Assembly: GCA_028095005.1 (NCBI GenBank) | Contig: CM051461.1 | Location: 28,455,432-28,519,431, forward strand | DNA: 64,000 nt | Source of the DNA: Rhynchospora pubera | Taxonomy: Eukaryota; Streptophyta; Magnoliopsida; Poales; Cyperaceae | Direction: 5' to 3' | Part shown: positions 25,753 through 37,087 of the stretch, piece after piece | How positions within the stretch are numbered: position 1 is the stretch's first letter | Layout: the number at the start of each line of letters is the position of its first letter | Made by a program: the position numbers and the translations under genes | The notes under the pieces: model-generated | Told to the model about the DNA's origin: nothing | The model's input: only the letters and a program-made list of their open reading frames with translations | Databases searched by the model: none

Positions 25753-26094
25753 TTGCTTCAAATATCAAAATTCAAACTCCATTAGCAAATCAAATCAATT
25801 AATTTAATAATTATTTTAACATTATTACCTAAGAAGAAGCGATGTTGCCAATAGAAACCTATGAGGATAGTTTATCAATTTCAGACTAACGAGAAACAAT
25901 TAGTTAGAGCACAATAACTTATGACAAGTGAGCTTATATAGAGAATTTAAAATAGAAAAAGACAAAAAAATTTTTAGTGCAAACCGCAATAAATAAATGA
26001 ATGGTATAGTGTAGTGATATAATTCACAGCACTATATTACTTGACAGCACTATATTACTGTTTTAAATCATTATAAAACCAACCCACTCAAGCA

Positions 26095-26267
26095 AATTGA
26101 ACGGAGGAGAATGGTCGTTCTTGGATCGTCAACTGGGATGACGATCCAAGTGTATTTGCCTTTCGTCAACTAGGATAACGATCCAGCAACGTTACTATTA
26201 AAATTTTTATTTTTTTTTGTTATTATCGTAATTAATGTGAACAGTAACGTTACTATTATTTTTTTCC
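26095..26267 (-). repeat. Right terminal inverted repeat with hairpin unit
   Basis: This is the inverse of the left end, with one full hairpin unit (about 26,130-26,160) and one half unit (about 26,165-26,187), so it has fewer copies of the motif than the left. The palindromic block TAGTAACGTTACTG occurs near the outermost edge of both ends. Confidence 0.87.
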
Positions 26268-26278
26268 GCCTGTCGGCC

Positions 26279-27386
26279 TTGTTTCTGGGCTTTGCAATTT
26301 CGTTGGGCCGTGATTAAATCTGAGGCCTGTCTGCCTTAGTTGTTTCTGGCTTGTGTAGTATTGGGCTCTGTCTTGGGCCAAATGAACTTATAAATTGAAA
26401 TTTCTGGACTTTAATTGTTGGACTGGGCCAGGTCCATAATAAATTCTGGATTATCACTTAAGTAAATGAAGTCATTAAAAATTGATTAACTTAAAAATGT
26501 GATTAATTATAAATTAAGTAATATCTAAATTAATCGGACTAATACGTAAACTTAAAGATGGGAGAGGATTACCATCAGTACAGTCATTCGAATGCGTATG
26601 ATCCCAAACACATTAAAACACCAACACGTTAAAATAACAAACTTATTATTTATATTATCACCATGACAAACTATTGAAGGATTATATTAACTATAGTTAA
26701 TAATAACTTTATTCATTAGTACAACTATACCATTCAATATAATATTAATTATGACTACACTTAAAATTACTTAACTAAAAAGATAAAAGTAACAATACAC
26801 TTTAGTTACTAAAATCCGTTTAAATAAAATTAGTTATAAAAACTTAATAAAAGAATTTCATACTTGAGCAAAACACTATTAATAATATTACTAAACTAAA
26901 ACACTTAATTATACTTATTACAATTCAACGTATAGAATGGACTGTAGGAACTCGTACAAAAACGTCTTCCTTCACAGTCACTTTTAAAGGAAATTCTGTC
27001 AAAATTTTATAAAATACTTCTCTAACTAAAATAATATATTTTAAAACAGAATTCCTTTTAGAAAACATTAAATACAACTCATTTAATAATTTAGACTAAA
27101 TGAGGGTTAACTAGAGAACGTTAGTGAGCGTTTCTTAGACTTGTTTTCTAAAGTCTAGTCTTCTGTGTTTGGTCAAGTGACCAGCAGGGCTACTCAGACT
27201 TTGCATACTGAACCTGTAAGTAGTTCTATCTAAACAAAGAGATGTACAGGCAGTACAGCCTTTCCGATTATCTAACTTGTTCCTGTGTTGGTCTATATGA
27301 GCTAGAGCAACATTTTTGGTTTATTTCTTAAATTAATTTGGCGATTCCTTCAGTCTTACTCCTCATCTTTGTCTATTCCAAAATAG
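26279..27386. other. Intergenic DNA right of the PMD transposon
   Basis: The first part (to about 26,460) continues the segment interrupted at 18,551. The rest is AT-rich with no recognisable gene; 27,100-27,386 could be leader or intron sequence of the gene fragment that follows. Confidence 0.5.
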
Positions 27387-27586
27387 GTCTTTCCAAAATG
27401 TAAGACCATATGCAGTTAACATTGGGGCTATTTTTGCATTCAACTCTACAATTGGAAAAGCCGCAAAAATGGCTATTAGTGCTGCAGTTGAAGATGTAAA
27501 TTCAGATCCAAATATTTTGAATGGAAACAAATTAGTGGTCACTCTGAGAAATAGTAATTGCAATGGATTTCTTGGCATCATTGAAG
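27387..27586 (+). pseudogene. Exon fragment of a glutamate receptor-like (GLR) channel
   Basis: One frame reads VRPYAVNIGAIFAFNSTIGK, then AAVEDVNSDPNILNG, LVVTLRNSNCNGFLGIIE. This is the start of the amino-terminal ligand-binding domain of plant GLR channels, where the usual form is VNIGAIFTFDSTIG and AAVEDVNSDP. The exon runs from an AG at 27,386 to a donor GGTACTT after 27,586 and contains no stop. No signal peptide exon, later ligand-binding parts or membrane segments (M1-M4) were found in the next 2 kb, so it is a fragment of a gene whose product would be a plasma-membrane cation channel. Confidence 0.75.
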
Positions 27587-27885
27587 GTACTTCTATTTAA
27601 TCATAGTTCTTATTTGTTAAAAGATTAATTTTGTTTCACTGAATGGTACATAGCTAGGAACAAATTACAGTAAAAGCAAACAAAAGGGTCAAGATATTGG
27701 TTATCAATGGTACCATACTGGTAAGGTTTATTGTGTGCTTTTACTGGTATCATCTTTGTCCATGTGATATCTGGCATAATGTTGGTTTTAGGCTCTTTTG
27801 CTAGAACACTAGTGTCTTCCATTCTCTTTTGCCAAGAAGCTAAATCATAGCCAATAGCTTTTTTGTTGCGTTCTTTTTTTTTTTA

Positions 27886-28116
27886 AGAAATGGGAATCAA
27901 GAGCTTTGTGGTGCCAACTACAATGCTGTCATTTTCGTGGTACGTATTGCACACAAGCCAATTGAGTATACCCATTTTAATTGGTTTTTCTCTCTTATAA
28001 TCATATTTTTCAGCTTGATTTGCTTTGTCATTTGTTGTTGCAATTAGGCAAGTGTAAAACAAGAGCTAGACAATCCCGATGAAGAAGAAGCTTCTTTGAC
28101 CAGCAATTTGGAGTAA
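27886..28116 (+). pseudogene. Two exon-like pieces of an unrecognised gene
   Basis: A piece at about 27,886-27,939 reads NGNQELCGANYNAVIFV before a donor GTACGT. A second at 28,048-28,116, after a TTAG acceptor, reads ASVKQELDNPDEEEASLTSN and ends at a TAA. Both have intron-like borders but I do not recognise the protein. They may be the tail of the GLR-containing fragment or a separate gene piece. Confidence 0.35.
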
Positions 28117-29397
28117 ATTGAGAGAAATGGAGGTGTTCGAGATATACAACATTCCTTTTCTTTTCTTTTTTACATTTTACTAAAGAATGCACTAGTTGGT
28201 TAGCATCTTGGCTTGGTTCTTTTTTTCTGTATTATGTTCATCTGTAACTTATTATTATGGCTATGGAAATGCCTATTACGCATGTAAACAGATTAATCAT
28301 AATCAGATAGAAAAATGAACGGAATTCCTATTTTCTTTTTCACATAGTTTTCATTCATGTGATGGCACTGATTTTTCACTGGTTCTGTTTTACAAAATTG
28401 CTTTTATGTTATTCTCTTTTGAAAGCGCTTTGGTGAAATAATATCTAGACTCGTGTTATATGATGTATCCTTTATGAAAAAGGTAACAATCGGCAATAAA
28501 AAAGAATACAAGGAAACAAGCAGATTTGGGACACAAGTAGGAAGGCCTGGTATTGCAATTGGGTGGTACCAGTTTCTGGTATTGCACACAAGCCAGTTGA
28601 GTATACCTCCGATCCAACGAGTACAAAAGGAAAGTTAAGTATCAGCACATAATTCTTAACCATTGAACTCAATGAAAAATGGTCAATAAACACTTATGAA
28701 CCCAAAGCTCGGCTAAATTTTTACACAAATAAATACATAATTTTTAACCATTGAAGTCGATGGAGATTGCACTCATCTATCACCATGAGAGCACTCGATT
28801 GACATGTTTAACATGCCAAATTAAGTTTGCAAACCATAATTAGTTCGGGTTTAACCACTGGTTCACTCAGACCGTGGCACCAGTTGGTGGTCCCGCCTAC
28901 TGAGCTTGATCTGATAGTAATTGACTACTCAGGAAGCATGATATCATCCCCAGGAAGGTATAAGATCAACTTCATTGGTTTGAGAGTTTATAATCTCTTA
29001 ATTCATTCAATTTTAAACCACCTTCTCTATTGGTTCAAGAGTTTGACTTTCCAATTGGATGTGAATTAGAGAACGAGGGGAGGCGAGGTTGGTATCATTG
29101 GACTCCCCTTGCCGTCAGATTTTCAGCGGTGGGTCAAGCTCCGGCAATGGTGCAGTGATTGGTCGAAACGGCCATCGTCAGAGAGGAGTTCTATCTCGCT
29201 CTCCTTTCTTTCGATTTTTTATCTGACAATTTACAAGAGAATTCGGGAAGAAAAGGGCAGCGGGCAGGTTTCAAGAATGCTTATTTCTCTTTTTTTCTGT
29301 GCGCACCGCTGGATTAGATCCAACGCTCCAGAGATAAGATTTGCATAAAGGTTGGCAGAGGATACGGTTCCAAAAAATAACCCGCTATTCTTTTATT
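28117..29397. other. Intergenic DNA with a short duplication
   Basis: ATTGCACACAAGCCA(A/G)TTGA occurs at 27,946 and 28,581. Around 29,060-29,350 the sequence is more GC-rich and could be a former gene leader, without a recognisable protein. Confidence 0.4.
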
Positions 29398-30189
29398 TCG
29401 AGGTCAAACACGTACGTACTCATAATTAGAAAAAGGGTTGCTGCGAGCCTGCGAGTACTGCTATAGTGCTATTTAAACAGATGCTTTGCCACAGATTTGG
29501 TATATCTATTTCAAATTAAATAGGGCTGTTAACGGAGAATTCGTCCACGTGTTTCCGTGGCCGTTCCGTTGGAGCGGAACGGTTAACGATATAATTTTTT
29601 ATTTCGTTTCTGAAACGGAACGGTTTCGTCATTCGTTCGTGTGGTAAATAGTTGAATTTTAACAGTTCCGTCCTATTCCGTCCAAACGGAACGGCCGGTA
29701 TGTTTCGTTATTGAAACGGAACATCCAAACGAAACGGCCCATTCCGTTTCCGTCTGACACGTTTGACAGGCCTACAAACAACTTGTTGATTTCCACAAGA
29801 GTACAAGACTTACAGACTTCCATAAAAACGCGCACACACAAATAGCGAGAAAAGAGAGTATAATATGGAGGTAACTATCCATAAGAGTGAGGAGAAGCAC
29901 CATTGGAGTGAAAAAATGGACTAAAGCACAAGATTGAGGATAAGCTTCACTTGCATGGAAGCCATGAAGGTCGTTTAAGAAAGAACCTTAAAGAAAAATT
30001 CCATGGACTTTCACAGAGTGAGGAAAAAAGAAAGAATGAGAAAAGAGTAAAAAGAACAAGATCAAGATATACACAAATAAGGAGGGTGAAGGAGAGGAAG
30101 AGGAAGAGGTGGAAGAAGAAGAAGAAGAGGAAGAAGCAGAGGAGGAGGAAGAAGAAGATGAAAGTGCTAGCGAGGACGAGAGCCATTAG
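29398..30189 (+). pseudogene. Charge-polarised gene family, copy 1 (pseudogene) with promoter
   Basis: The promoter block (AAACACGTACGTACTCATAATT, GGGTTGCTGCGAG) and leader match copies 2 and 3. The TATA region is damaged (CTATAGTGCTATTTAAACAG). A 254-bp element is inserted in the leader (29,521-29,774). The coding part starts at 29,865 (MEVTIHKSEEKHHWSEKM) but a deletion after codon 18 brings an immediate stop. Downstream, the histidine-rich and polyglutamate parts are still readable in other frames, and the conserved GGIAGLITEL end is missing. The Copia element at 30,254 entered its 3' flank. Confidence 0.85.
29521..29774. mobile_element. Short hAT-like element with CCGTTCCGTT repeats, copy a
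   Basis: The ends TAGGGCTGTTAACGG and CGTTTGACAGGCCTA are imperfect inverses. The inside is packed with GGAACGG/CCGTTCC motifs. Comparison with copy 2 of the gene family shows that it interrupts the leader sequence TCAAATCAAACAAAG, which proves it is an insertion. Similar elements lie at about 57,097 and 59,678. Confidence 0.7.
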
Positions 30190-30253
30190 ATAAATAACAG
30201 CCATGGAATTAATGTACTTCAAATTTATATTTTGTTATCTATCGTATAGTTGC

Positions 30254-30686
30254 TGTAAGAAAAACAAGTCAGAGTTCATACAATACAGCGAAAGACTTGG
30301 ATCGTTCTTCTTTCACAATTTCGCACCACAACGTCTTGCTTGCCTTCTCCTTGCTCCTACCACTGGTGGATCGCTATAAGAAACCACACTATTCACAGTC
30401 CAAGTGCCTACTAGACTGCTCAAACCGAAATCACTCAAATCGGTGTAGGAATCACTCTCTAATGGTGATTTGTGCCTTTTTGGAGAAAAGCACAAATGAA
30501 GTGGAGTTTCTCTCTCTCTTAATTCTGTCTTACACACACTGAAATGACCATATCAGTGTATATATTAAAAACAATTCGCACCCTTTAGCAAAGAGATGCA
30601 ATTGACTGGGTCTTATCCAATTGGATCCTTTCAGCCCATTATTATTTATGGTCCAAATGCCCACAAACATCTCCACAATTCCTACA
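30254..30686 (-). repeat. 3' LTR of Copia element 2
   Basis: TGTAAG...CCTACA, next to the polypurine tract at 30,687-30,700 (AAGAGGGAGAT on the minus strand). Confidence 0.93.
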
Positions 30687-31763
30687 ATCTCCCTCTTGGA
30701 GATGTTTCTCTTGCAGTCAAGTATTCATACAACAAATGGACCGTGCGACCAGTGATACCTGCAAACCTGTATCCTAGAGGAAGCCGGTTAAGACTATCTA
30801 GGACATTTAACAAATTGTTAAGTATAACAGTATCTCATTCCCTAGGTTAATTTGACTCACACCTGACTAAGCACTTCACACTCCCTCTTAGACAATGCTT
30901 AATCACTAATTATTTACATGTATTCCCAATTTATGTCCCAAATGACATAATTTGGCTGCGCAGTGAACCACACGTAAATCAAATGGTGTAATCACAATTA
31001 CCTTCCTTTTGCACTCATGTCACTAAATTAGAAACTGACAGCTTTCCGAGAAATGCCCCGACAGACGGTATCAATGCTTCGCCATTGGTAGCATAACGTA
31101 GTAGCATTCATCAGCTCCCTCTCTTATGACATAGTCAAGAGTAATAAGGGTATGATAATGTTATGGGACTCACACAATGAGAAGGCAGGGATTGACTAAT
31201 AAAAGTCACTTAACTCATTTCCCATACGTCGCTAAGCGCGTGCAGTATGAAATGCATGCTACAGTGTTTTTCTGCCTTAAGCAGACGCATGTCTCCTTAA
31301 TATAAACACTGTACAAGTCTAAGTTCAGTTACAAACTATGCATCTATGGTCTAGATTGCATCCATTGTAACTAACTCTGAGTGACTTCGCAACCACACTT
31401 CTAAAGTGTCCAGCAAGTCCACTCACCTTGGCTAAATAGGCTACATGAATTGCGGGGAACAAATTATGTTGACCACATAATTGTAGTCTCATCTCAGTCC
31501 TTGACTAAGGCGACATTGACTTACGCTCATTCCCAGAATGCAAATAGGTCAATATAGTCTAATCTCTGCACATCCTGGATGTCAGAGTCGATTGCTCATG
31601 TGAGAGAGCCAATCTCAGCCTATGACATGCTACCATCTGTGCTAACATTTAATTGAACAATATAATTAACTTGTAAGCAACAAAGCATCAAATTTATTAA
31701 CTATATCAATCATGTTCAAATATATACATACAACAATCAAGTCAAATATAGTAGCAAATATAA
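30687..31763 (-). other. 3' noncoding region of Copia element 2
   Basis: About 1.1 kb between the pol stop and the 3' LTR with no open frame of note. It ends in the polypurine tract. Confidence 0.7.
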
Positions 31764-34700
31764 TCACATTCTACGAAGACCTAGCGCCTTCACATGCGCT
31801 ATAAACTGATCCCTTGGGATGGGTTTTGTAAGCGGATCAGCAATCATCTTTTTAGTAGAAATATATTCTAAAGCTACTTTTCTATGTGTTAATCTGTCTC
31901 TAACAAAATGATATCTCATTTGAATGTGTTTGGTTTTTCCATGATACTTGGGATCTTTAGAGTATGCAATTCTGCCATACTATCACAATAAAGAGTCACT
32001 GGTTTCTCACAAACCGCGACAATCCCTAAGTGTTTCAGGAAACGTCTCAACCAAATAGCATCTTTTACAGCTTCCGCACATGCTATATACTCCGCTTCCA
32101 TAGTGGATAAAGCAATGCACTCTTGCTTTGTGCTTCTCCAAGAGATAGCACCGTTACCAAGTATGAACACATAACCCGAAGTTGACTTGCGTTCATCAGG
32201 GTCCCCGCCCCAATCGGCATCACTATAACCGATTAGTTTCACATCTTTTCCTTGATAACATAGCATGTAATCTGCGGTGCCTTTGAGATATCTAAATATC
32301 CTCTTCACAGCTTTCCAGTGCTCAGGACCTGGATTGACTTGGAAGCGACTTACCAAGCCCACTGCATGGCAGATGTCGGGTCTTGTACACATCATAGCGT
32401 ACATTAGACTTCCCACGGCACTAGAATAAGACATTCCTTTCATAATGTCTTTCATATTCTGCTTTTCCTCTTCAGTCTTGGGACACATACTCACACTAAG
32501 GCCAATATTTCTTTCAACGGGAGTGTCAAAAGGTTTACACCTGTCCATCTTGAACTTCTCAAGTACCTTCTTAATGTAAGTCTCTTGAGACAAACCAAGA
32601 AACTTCTTAGAACGGTCCCTTGAAATTTTGACACCCAGCACATAGCTGGCTTCACCCATATCCTTCGTGACAAATGTAGATGAGAGCATTTCTTGAGTTG
32701 AAGTAATCAACTCCATATCATTTCCAGCCAACAATATGTCATCTACATATAGAGTTAGAACTATGAAACTACCTTTGGACCGTTTAATATACACGCAATG
32801 GTCTTCCTCAATCATCTCAAATCCATTTGACAAAATGGCTTGGTGAAATTTGAGGTACCACTGACGTGAAGCCTGCTTGAGACCGTATATGGAACGGCGG
32901 AGTTTGCACACCTTGTGCTCCTCCCCTTTAGCTTCAAACCCAGTGGGCTGATCCATATATATCTCCTCATCAAGTTCTCCATTGAGAAAAGCAGTCTTTA
33001 CGTCCATTTGGTAAAGTTCTAAATTCATAGATGCAACCAATGCTAGAATGATACGGATAAAGGCAAACCTTACTACCGGTGAGAAAAGTTTCCTCATAAT
33101 CCACTCCCTCTACTTGGGTGTATCCCTTCGCAACTAAGCGAGCCTTATATCTGTCGATTGACTCATCTGCCTTGCGCTTAACCTTGAGAACCCACTTGTT
33201 CCCAACTGTCTTGCGCCCCGGCGGTAATACGACCAAGTCCCAAACCTGATTCTTTTTCATTGAATCCATCTCCTCTTTTAATGCAGCAAGCCACTCTTTG
33301 GCTTCCGGACTAGACAGTGCATCTGCAACTGTTCTAGGTTCAATAATATCCTCGATTGCAGCAAGGAAACATTCACCTTCCTCGATTTCAAATCGACGGC
33401 GAGGTACTTTTCCTCGTGCACTTTTGCGAGGTTCTGGATGTCTCTGCTGACTTTCCTGCGGATCGCAGTCACTGGCCACGGATCCCAGTTGCGGGTCGCG
33501 GCCTGTTGCCATAGACCGCGAATCATCAACCCGAGAGACATTCTGCTCTAACTCTTCACGAGAAACTATATCTTTAGTAGCAGGAACTAATTCAAACAAT
33601 TCTAATGTACTAATCTCCCTCTGTCTCGGGAATTCCTCCTTGAGGAATGTGGCATCTCTTGCTTCAAATTCTGTGACCGTACCGCTAAGATCCTCTCCAA
33701 TAAATACATAACCCTTGGATTGTTCAGAGTATCTAATAAAAATACACTTCTTTCCACGAGGGTCAAGTTTTCCGTATTTATGAGATGAATCTAGAACATA
33801 CGCCATTGACCCCCAAGGACGCAGATCAACCAAACTTGGTTTTCTGCTAGTCCATAGTTCATAAGACGTTGTTGACACAGATTTTGTTGGTACACGGTTT
33901 AGTACATATGCCGCAGTTAACAACGCATCTCCCCAAAAGGAAATCGGAAGTTTAGCCTGCGCCATCATGGAACGGACAATTTCCAATAATGTCCTATTCC
34001 TTCTCTCCGCTACTCCATTTTGTTGTGGAGTTCCAGGAATTGTAAGTTGCCTTACTATTCCTTTTTCATCACACAGCCTCTTGAATTCATATGATAGGTA
34101 CTCACGACCTCGATCAGTTCTAAGAGCCTTTATAGTTGTACCTAATTGATTCTCAACTAAAGTCCTATAGCTCTTGAAACAACTCAAAGCATCAGACTTG
34201 TGAGAAATCAAATAGACTTGACTATACCTCGTGTAGTCATCTATAAAGGTGATGAAATAAACTCCACCATGTCTAGCTCTCACATTCATTGGACCACAAA
34301 TGTCCGAATGAATCAATTGTAGAGGAGAAGTGGCTCGAATAGCCTTGCCAAAAGGCTTTCGAATTGCTTTACCTGCTAGACAGTGCTCACATGTTGGAAG
34401 ATTGAACTTGGCTGTCGATCCTAAAAGACCGTCCTTAGCCAATCTATTCATTCTATCCACACCAATGTGACACAGTCTTGCGTGCCACTTTTTAACATCA
34501 CAATCATTATCAGATATCACATAAGAAGAAGAATCATAAGCAACAGAATAATTAATTGTATCTAGAATCATAAAATTATCTTTTAAGTAGCCATTACCAA
34601 TAAGACAATCATTCAGATACAATTCAACACATGTTCCAACAAAAACAACACGAAATCCAAGTTTAACAAGCAAACACACTGATACAAGACTCCGCCTAAT

Positions 34701-35253
34701 TTCTGGAGCATACAACACATCATGCAATAACAATTTGTGTCCACTATTAAACACAAGTTCGCAGGTTCCAATCCCTAGGACTTCAACCTTGCTGTTGTTA
34801 CCCATGTATATGCGTCGACTACCCGCTGGAATGCGACGGAAGTCCACAAATGCATATCTGTCCCTAGTTATGTGGTCTGTTGCTGCTGAGTCTACAGTCC
34901 AAACAGGAAATGCCTCAGCCAATAAAGCGCAACTAGATACATAAACATCAGATTTACAACAAGAGGATTGGGCGCTTACCTTCTTCGGCTTCGTGCATTC
35001 ACGAGCGAAGTGCCCCAACTGCTCACAGTTGTAATAAATCATCTTTGATTTGTCTTTTGTCTTTTCTTGCTTGTTTTTCTTCTTCTTTCCGCCACCGAAA
35101 CCACTTGGTTTGGAAGAAGAAGCACCAGCCGAAGAAGAAGCCCCATTGGACTTTCCTCTATTGCGCTTGCCATGTTTCTTTTGGGCCTCCGATGAAACCA
35201 CAAAGGCTTCTTCGGTTCCCTTTTCAGAAATCAACCGCTCCTCCTCGAGCTCA
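31764..35253 (-). pseudogene. Copia pol, broken by frameshifts
   Basis: Read on the minus strand. A zinc knuckle near 35,000-35,040 lacks the first cysteine of the usual CX2CX4HX4C pattern (YYNCEQLGHFAREC). The protease block (WTVDSAATDH) is near 34,880. The integrase has its HHCC finger (WHARLCHIG...CEHCLAGK, about 34,370-34,490) and the catalytic D, D, E blocks (HSDICGPM, DRGREY, NGVAERRNRT, 34,310-33,990). The reverse transcriptase begins near 33,290 and is interrupted by a one-base gain near 33,085. It goes on in another frame through LYVDDILLAG (about 32,745) and RNase H (SDADWGGDP, ALSTMEAEYIA). A one-base loss near 31,972 breaks the last 70 residues, which continue in a third frame to the stop at 31,764. 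It cannot make a functional polyprotein now. Confidence 0.93.
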
Positions 35254-35821
35254 AATGACGAGCCACATCCTCAAACTTGCGGATGTTATCATTGTGAGTC
35301 AGGTTAAGCCTCATATGATCCCAAGACTTGGGCAATGAGCGAATAACTGCCTGCACTTCTTGCTCATCAGTCATGTTGTTACCCGCTGCCTTCAACTCAC
35401 TTATCATGTTTGACATGGTCATAAGATGCTCCCGCATGGTGTGCTCGGGACGATTCTTATACCCTTCAAACCTAAGTGTTAGTTGGCGCAGACGGGTGGT
35501 TGATGTACCACCAAACTCGAGCTTCACAACATCCCAGAGCTGTTTAGCGTGTTTGAACTTCTCAAAGCGCAAAATTAGAGGATTAGACATGCTGCTCAAG
35601 AACAGGACACGAGCAACCTTGTCTTTCATCTTCCAGGCATCATATTCCGTGCGTACCTCACCCGACTTGGGTTCAGTCATGTGCTTCTCAATGCCTTCGA
35701 GCACCCCCTCATTGTCTAAGAGATACTGAACCTTCCTGTGCCACATATCCCAGTTGTGGAGGCTCAGTTTCTCCCCTTGGTTGAGGTCATTGATAATGCT
35801 CTTGCTAACCGATATCTCCAA
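35254..35821 (-). pseudogene. Copia gag, frameshifted at its end
   Basis: Starts MEISVSKSIINDLNQGEKLS on the minus strand and has the Copia Gag (UBN2-like) pattern: W..M...V...L, AW..KD..A, A..LWD.L....G, and L...L..L..SW. About 190 residues are readable. A single missing base near 35,253, after FEDVARHL, separates it from the part with the zinc knuckle, so Gag and Pol are no longer in one frame. Gag would form the cytoplasmic particle that packages element RNA. Confidence 0.9.
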
Positions 35822-36636
35822 CTACATATCAGAGACAATACATAGTGTATGCATGTTAGCACAAACACAATAGATTCTGCCACACAATTTCTAATCAACT
35901 TAGAAATAATATTATCTTGGTCGATCAATCGAAAGTGCCTAGGACAACAAACATCTCTCACGACCGAGGAGTATTATCCTACTTGATTTAATTTGTGCAA
36001 AATCACAAAATATGGATGAGACCCATCATCTACCAATCCATATTCACCCATCAAAATGCACTACTTTGCAACTTGTATGACAAATACCTTATGTACCGTC
36101 ATATAATCAAGGTTGTTGGACATAATAGTACTCACTTGTACCATTCAAACAAACCATTGGTTAAAGGTAACCATTAAACACACAATTATCACCAAGATAA
36201 TCTTTTAGTTGTTGGTCAGGCATATACATACCATCTCTGGTTCAATTGTGTTCAAATTTCGTGAAAAATACAAGTCTCAGACCAAAACTATACTCCACGA
36301 TTCGCAACATGCATCTTGTCCAGAAATCTGATTCGCACCCTTTCGATAATCGGCAATAACTTTCTGTACACTGATCTGGTTTTCGAGTTCTTGGACATTC
36401 TAGAAAGTAGACTCGAAGCACTTTCCAATAGAATGAACTTCACTCGAATCGGAGTTACAGATCTTAAGTTAAGTCCAAAACAATCCGACTGTACGAGTTT
36501 ACAAAATCTGATTGCACTTATTCGAGTTTTTCACAAAATTTTCATATAAAACCACGAAATTAAAGTCTTATGAACACAAAATTACAACCAGAATTTAAAG
36601 TAAGACTCTAATGGTGCATTAGAATCGAAAAGAAGA
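35822..36636 (-). other. 5' leader of Copia element 2
   Basis: Noncoding sequence between primer site and gag start on the minus strand; nothing else recognised. Confidence 0.7.
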
Positions 36637-36653
36637 GTATGGCTCTGATACCA
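36637..36653 (-). promoter_or_regulatory. Primer binding site of Copia element 2
   Basis: The inverse reads TGGTATCAGAGCCATAC, complementary to initiator tRNA-Met, one base inside the 5' LTR. It confirms the minus orientation. Confidence 0.93.
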
Positions 36654-36654
36654 A

Positions 36655-37087
36655 TGTAAGAAAAACAAGTCAGAGTTCATACAATACAGCGGAAGACTTG
36701 GATCGTTCTTCTTTCACAATTTCGCACCATAGCGCCTTGCTTGCCTTCTCCTTGCTCCTACCACTGGTGGATCGCTATAAGAAACCACACTATTCACAGT
36801 CCAAGTGCCTACTAGACTGCTCAAATCGAAATCACTCAAATCGGTGTAGGAATCACTCTCTAATGGTGATTTGTGCCTTTTTGGAGAAAAGCACAAATGA
36901 AGTGGAGTTTCTCTCTCTCTTAATTCTGTCTTACACACACTGAAATGATCATATCAGTGTATATATTAAAAACAATTCGCACCCTTTAGCAAAGAGATGC
37001 AATTGACTGGGTCTTATCCAATTGGATCCTTTCAGCCCATTATTGTTTATGGTCCAGAGGCCCACAAACATCTCCACAATTCCTACA
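36655..37087 (-). repeat. 5' LTR of Copia element 2
   Basis: Second copy of the 433-bp LTR, adjacent to the primer site, followed by the target duplication GTTGC. Confidence 0.93.

Larger units (their letters stand above)
18563..26267. mobile_element. 7.7-kb Mutator-like transposon carrying a plant-mobile-domain gene
   Basis: Both ends share a terminal inverted repeat of about 150-190 bp: the left begins (C)GAAAAAATTAATAGTAACG and the inverse of the right begins GGAAAAAAATAATAGTAACG. Terminal runs of GAAAAA, TIRs over 100 bp and a 9-11 bp target duplication fit the MULE superfamily. Cargo, in order: PMD gene (plus), 190-bp repeats, an AT-rich block, 62-bp tandem repeats, a zinc-finger gene (plus) and a small CxxC gene (minus). 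No DDE transposase of the MURA type was recognised, so it is either non-autonomous or mobilised by an undescribed protein. Confidence 0.87.
30254..37087 (-). mobile_element. Copia element 2, complete, minus strand
   Basis: LTRs (30,254-30,686 and 36,655-37,087, 433 bp each) start TGTAAG and end CCTACA on the plus strand. GTTGC flanks both sides (30,249-30,253 and 37,088-37,092), a perfect 5-bp target duplication. About nine LTR differences, mostly transitions, counted by eye suggest an older insertion than Copia element 1. Gag, protease, integrase, reverse transcriptase and RNase H are present in Copia order but broken by three single-base frameshifts. Confidence 0.95.

Noticed and set aside
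29947..30222. Minus-strand phenylalanine-rich frame
   Set aside because: It is the antisense of the polyglutamate remnant of gene copy 1.
30297..30542. 81-codon frame present at both 30,297 and 36,698
   Set aside because: It is within the two LTRs of Copia element 2.
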